Position numbers and translations under genes: made by a program | Shown: positions 56,492 to 60,000 of the stretch, piece after piece | How the letters are laid out: each line of letters opens with the position of its first letter | Position numbering within the stretch: the first letter of the stretch is position 1 | From: Branchiostoma floridae | Lineage: Eukaryota > Chordata > Leptocardii > Amphioxiformes > Branchiostomatidae | Length of the DNA stretch: 60,000 bases | Direction: 5' to 3' | Assembly: GCF_000003815.2 (NCBI RefSeq) | Contig: NC_049992.1 | Location: 9,923,407 to 9,983,406, forward strand | The notes under the pieces: generated by a model | Database searches by the model: none | What the model was told of the DNA's origin: nothing | The model's input: only the letters and a program-made list of their open reading frames with translations

Positions 56492-57721
56492 CTCTACTGA
56501 CTTTAGGGACCTGTTTTACTCCATGATAGATTGTTTGTGGCACAGATCCAAGACTCCTTTTCCATCACCCTCTGGTCTGAATCAAAATGTGCTTACGCGA
56601 AAAGCTCCAGCCAGCAGGGAGCTGTTAATCATATAGAGATTTATTTGTTAGAATGCCAAATCAAGTTACTAGCTAAAGTAGGTCAACTAAAATTGCCATT
56701 CTTACTCCTAAATCCTCGTGACGTAAAATCCAATTCATTTTCATTGTAAACAATTCGTGATAATTCCCCATCAATGTAAATGTATGTTTAGACATTGTTG
56801 TGTGGTGAGGTAAGGTGAGGTGAGGTGTGGTGTGTATATGTAGCTGTGAGCTAATAGGTAGCTTTCCAGTTCATCGCCTTAGTAGTCTTGTATGTATCGG
56901 GCAGATTAAACACGTTCAAATTCGTTCAAAACTTGTATCAACAAAATGTAATCATCATCTACATTTTTATGAGTAAAAATGTAGTATGAAATACTCGGCC
57001 GTCTTTAGTTCTGTACCGACAGTACGCCTGGGTGAAGAGTTTTAGCCTTTTCATTTTTCGTAATATTTAGTGATACAATCTATTCAAGTGCAAACGTTCT
57101 TAAATTGGCCGCAAGGCATTTATAGAAAGTAGTGAGCAAGCATGCCGAGTTTGAATGCACTAGAGAAAGATAAATGCTGAGTTGCACTGTCATTTATATC
57201 ACAGTGGGATCTTCCATGCTGCTTTATTGCGTAGGTTTTCCGTGGATATCTTTATTTGAGTCCTGATGATAAAGTGCAGCAGCCATCATAACTTGGCTTC
57301 CCACGGCTGCTGTAATCTCTCCATAGAGTGTATCGCCACAGATGTTTTATAGCTTTGACTTTATTGCGTGAATCACTGTTGGGTAGCGATTTGTAACTTG
57401 TCAGGGCAACACTGGAAGTGTAATCAACGGTAACATACGCACATGTCTCCTGTGTCGTCTTTATTGAATCAGACTTTAGCTAGTTTCAACTTTATGCTTT
57501 TTTATTCCATATATCCGCGGAGAGAATTAAGTCATGGTTTTACCCTTTATAGATGCAATCTACCATCGCAGGTCAAGAAGAATTCCAATACGTCATTATT
57601 TGATATTGCTATCATTTCAGTTGCTCATTTGTATGACTAGTACTCATTCACTCATTCATTCATTCGTTCACTTATTCATTCATCGTTGTTTGTTTTGCAA
57701 ATTGTATGTATATACCTTATA
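56492..57721. other. No gene seen; small microsatellites
   Basis: ggtgaggtaaggtgaggtg at about 56805-56830 and an (ATTC)n run at 57642-57683. Confidence 0.5.
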
Positions 57722-57965
57722 CCCCCTTTTCACTAGGACGGCGCTCTCGCCGCGCTCCCTCTGCGAGCTGAAATTTGACATATCCTCTCTCAACAGATTA
57801 TATAGAAAAGAAACGAATCTTTTTATACTCAGTGTTTTTGTTGTCTTCTCAGTCACACTTTTACGTTTTGTATAATATACCCGGTGTGGAAGCGAAGGAT
57901 ACACATACTCTGTTCAGGTCGGAGTGAGAGCGGCAGCGCGATCGCCGTCTAGTGGAAGGGGGGCC
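57722..57965. mobile_element. MITE family B, copy 3
   Basis: Left ccccctttt then cactaggacggcgctctcgc; right agagcggcagcgcgatcgcc then gtctagtggaaggggggcc. Confidence 0.9.
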
Positions 57966-59470
57966 TTACAGTCTTGTCATGCTCTGTGAATTTGTTGCAT
58001 TGTGAATATTGAAAACGTTTATACGATCTTGTTTGAGATTCATGCTACCACATGATGCCCTGCTTCCAATAAGCTCTCCAGCGAGTCGTGAAAGAAAGTA
58101 GTTTGGCAAGATGTTACAAGGAGTTTGAAATCAGATACTGTAGACTTTGTCTCTCACCCATGTTCAGATTCAATCCTTTTTAAGAGCTAGTGTCACGGCA
58201 AATGCGTTTCATATCCCATAGGCACACGCGCTGGGCGCCATCTGAACCATTGCGTCCGCATAATGCGTTTCTTTACGTTCAGCTGTGGAACTTTAAATCT
58301 CGCCGGCGTGAACGGCAGAACATTTACGTTCACCAGAACACCTTATCATGGAGTAAATCTTAATCGGTAGTTTGGCATTCACGAGCCACTGAGGGACTTG
58401 ACTACATTTACAAGGTAGATATTTCTAAAGGTTCCATTTACCCAGAGGCGGTCCGACGCGCTTGTCTGGTTCGGACTCTAACGACATGTAACCATCGGGA
58501 CAGGCGGATATGGGTACAGATTAGGGGTGGGGACCGGTACAGAAACTTCAGGTACAGGCACGGTTCAGGTCCAGAGGATCAGGTCCAGGTCTGGACTATG
58601 CTAGCTGATTCCTGAAGATGAAAGGAGAACATGTGGATTTTAATATGACGTCAGGGCAGGTTCCGAGAATGGAATGGACACATGATACGAAAATCACCGT
58701 ACCAAAAGCACTTGTCTGACCCTGACTCTTTCGACACTCATCATATTACCCATTCTGAAATCTCTATTACTTAGTACTTTCTTCTTTGTATGCTAGGCTT
58801 GTCTAACAGATTTCAAGTTTAGATGTTGGATATAAATGCCTGTTCGCAGAGTGTTTGGGCATGCACTTAAGGTATTGCCAGCACGAATACACATTAATGA
58901 AGAAAAGAAAATGAAAGAAACATGAAATGAATATAAAGATAAACATCACAAGAAGCAAAATCAACGATAGTGATCTACGTTTACACCGTGTGATCACTAG
59001 CCCCATGTTTTTCATCAAGAAACCACGATTAACTGCTCTGCTGTTAGTACCGAAGGTTGTTGTGCCACATAATGTGTTACCAGTGACGCTGGAACAACTT
59101 TTAAATGCTCCGTGATTTAAATGTGTACATGCATGTGTTGTAGATTGAAGGCATGCGAAGGTGTTCCACCATGGCTAACAGAAATCAATGATCATGTAAT
59201 TTTCAATGTTTTCACGACGTTCTATCTATTCAGACATCTGTTCAACATTGTCTTGGGGGTTACATCTAAGTGCTTTGAGATTACTTCTCGCTGGAAAGCT
59301 CTTCATATTAATGGCCTGATTACCCGCACCCCCATTTTCTTACAGTTTCCGACGTGTAGAACAGAGATTGCAGCAGCGCATTACAGTTTTTCCATGCGTT
59401 ATTCATGTATGGTAAAGTGAAGGTGAGAACAGTAATCCCAGGTCCCAAGCAGCCACCTGACTCCCATTTC
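57966..59470. other. No gene seen
   Basis: A run of ggttcaggtcc-like short repeats lies at about 58545-58600. Nothing else is recognisable. Confidence 0.4.
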
Positions 59471-59745
59471 AGAGACCGAGTGGCACAGCGGCAGCGTGTT
59501 TGCCTCAAGATCGAGAGGTCTTGAGTTCGAATCCGGCTGCCGTGTCACCGATCTTGTGCCCTTTGGAAAGGCACTTTACACGACTTTCCTCATTTTCCTC
59601 AGGTGAAAAAATGAGTACCTAGCTTCGGCTAGGGCCGTCCCTAGGATAGGCCGTTAAATGGAGGTCCCGTGTATGGGGAGAGTCACACCCCATGCACGTT
59701 AAAGAACCCCCACACGTGCGATGGTGCGGTGTGCGTTGAAACAAA
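59471..59745 (+). mobile_element. tRNA-derived SINE, copy 3 (longest)
   Basis: Head: gagtggcacagcggcagcgt (A box) and cttgagttcgaatccggct (B box). Body: tgtgccctttggaaaggcac, gaaaaaatgagtacctagct, aaatggaggtcccgtg and gcacgttaaagaaccccc. The body style is that of widespread SINE families with a conserved central domain in marine invertebrates. Confidence 0.85.
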
Positions 59746-60000
59746 CCATTCTGTCTGGAATTGGAGATTCACTACAAATCACCCGGACGGAAACCTGGCG
59801 AACCTCCGTTTCGTATTAGCCAAAAACATGTCAATAATTGCCCACTCTTCGGCAGATGGACATAATCGGAAGAACAGCACATTTCGGCGATAAAAACTGC
59901 ATGGACAAGACATGGTGTTTGAAACGTAACACTTCTCAGTATGAGTTCAATCAAGGACACTCCTAGAATACGCATCCGTTTAAGTCTACTAAACTGAGAG

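Noticed and set aside
56136-56636. Open frames across the N gap
   Set aside because: The frame runs through unknown bases and has no meaning.

Overview
The window reads as animal nuclear DNA: split genes with GT-AG introns, long introns, AT-rich intergenic sequence, two assembly gaps (N runs at 37735-37834 and 56174-56491) and a very dense load of small inverted-repeat transposons, SINEs and minisatellites. The two clear genes resemble their vertebrate counterparts closely, and the repeat style is like that of lancelets. An invertebrate deuterostome, most likely a cephalochordate (Branchiostoma), is my inference; no species marker is present.

Layout. 442-4238 (+): the last six exons of a membrane-dipeptidase (peptidase family M19) gene whose 5' part lies left of the window. 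5466-6517: a 1.05-kb inverted-repeat element. 8200-9815: a 157-bp satellite with a 471-bp higher-order period. 12172-22377 (+): a complete MORN1 gene that I could assemble from 14 exons into a 526-codon frame with eight MORN repeats. One of its introns ends in a minisatellite that repeats the splice acceptor 12 times, and its introns carry at least six transposon copies. 25925-26444 (+): the first coding exon of a secreted protein with an acidic half and a Lys/Arg-rich half; its later exons were not found. From about 27.9 kb to the end no host gene could be supported. That part holds several small transposon families, a 5S-rRNA-like sequence, a restriction-like-endonuclease non-LTR retrotransposon (39.2-41.9 kb, minus strand) nested inside a smaller transposon, an 850-bp 16-mer minisatellite (45.6-46.5 kb), and tRNA-derived SINEs.

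The two named genes do not form a pathway: one is an extracellular zinc dipeptidase, the other a MORN-repeat protein of unsettled function. The biology of most interest is how repeats reshape gene structure: the acceptor-bearing minisatellite in MORN1, transposon families that share a core but have different ends, and a long hairpin just upstream of the secreted-protein gene. No new multi-gene system (defence cluster, CRISPR or similar) was found.
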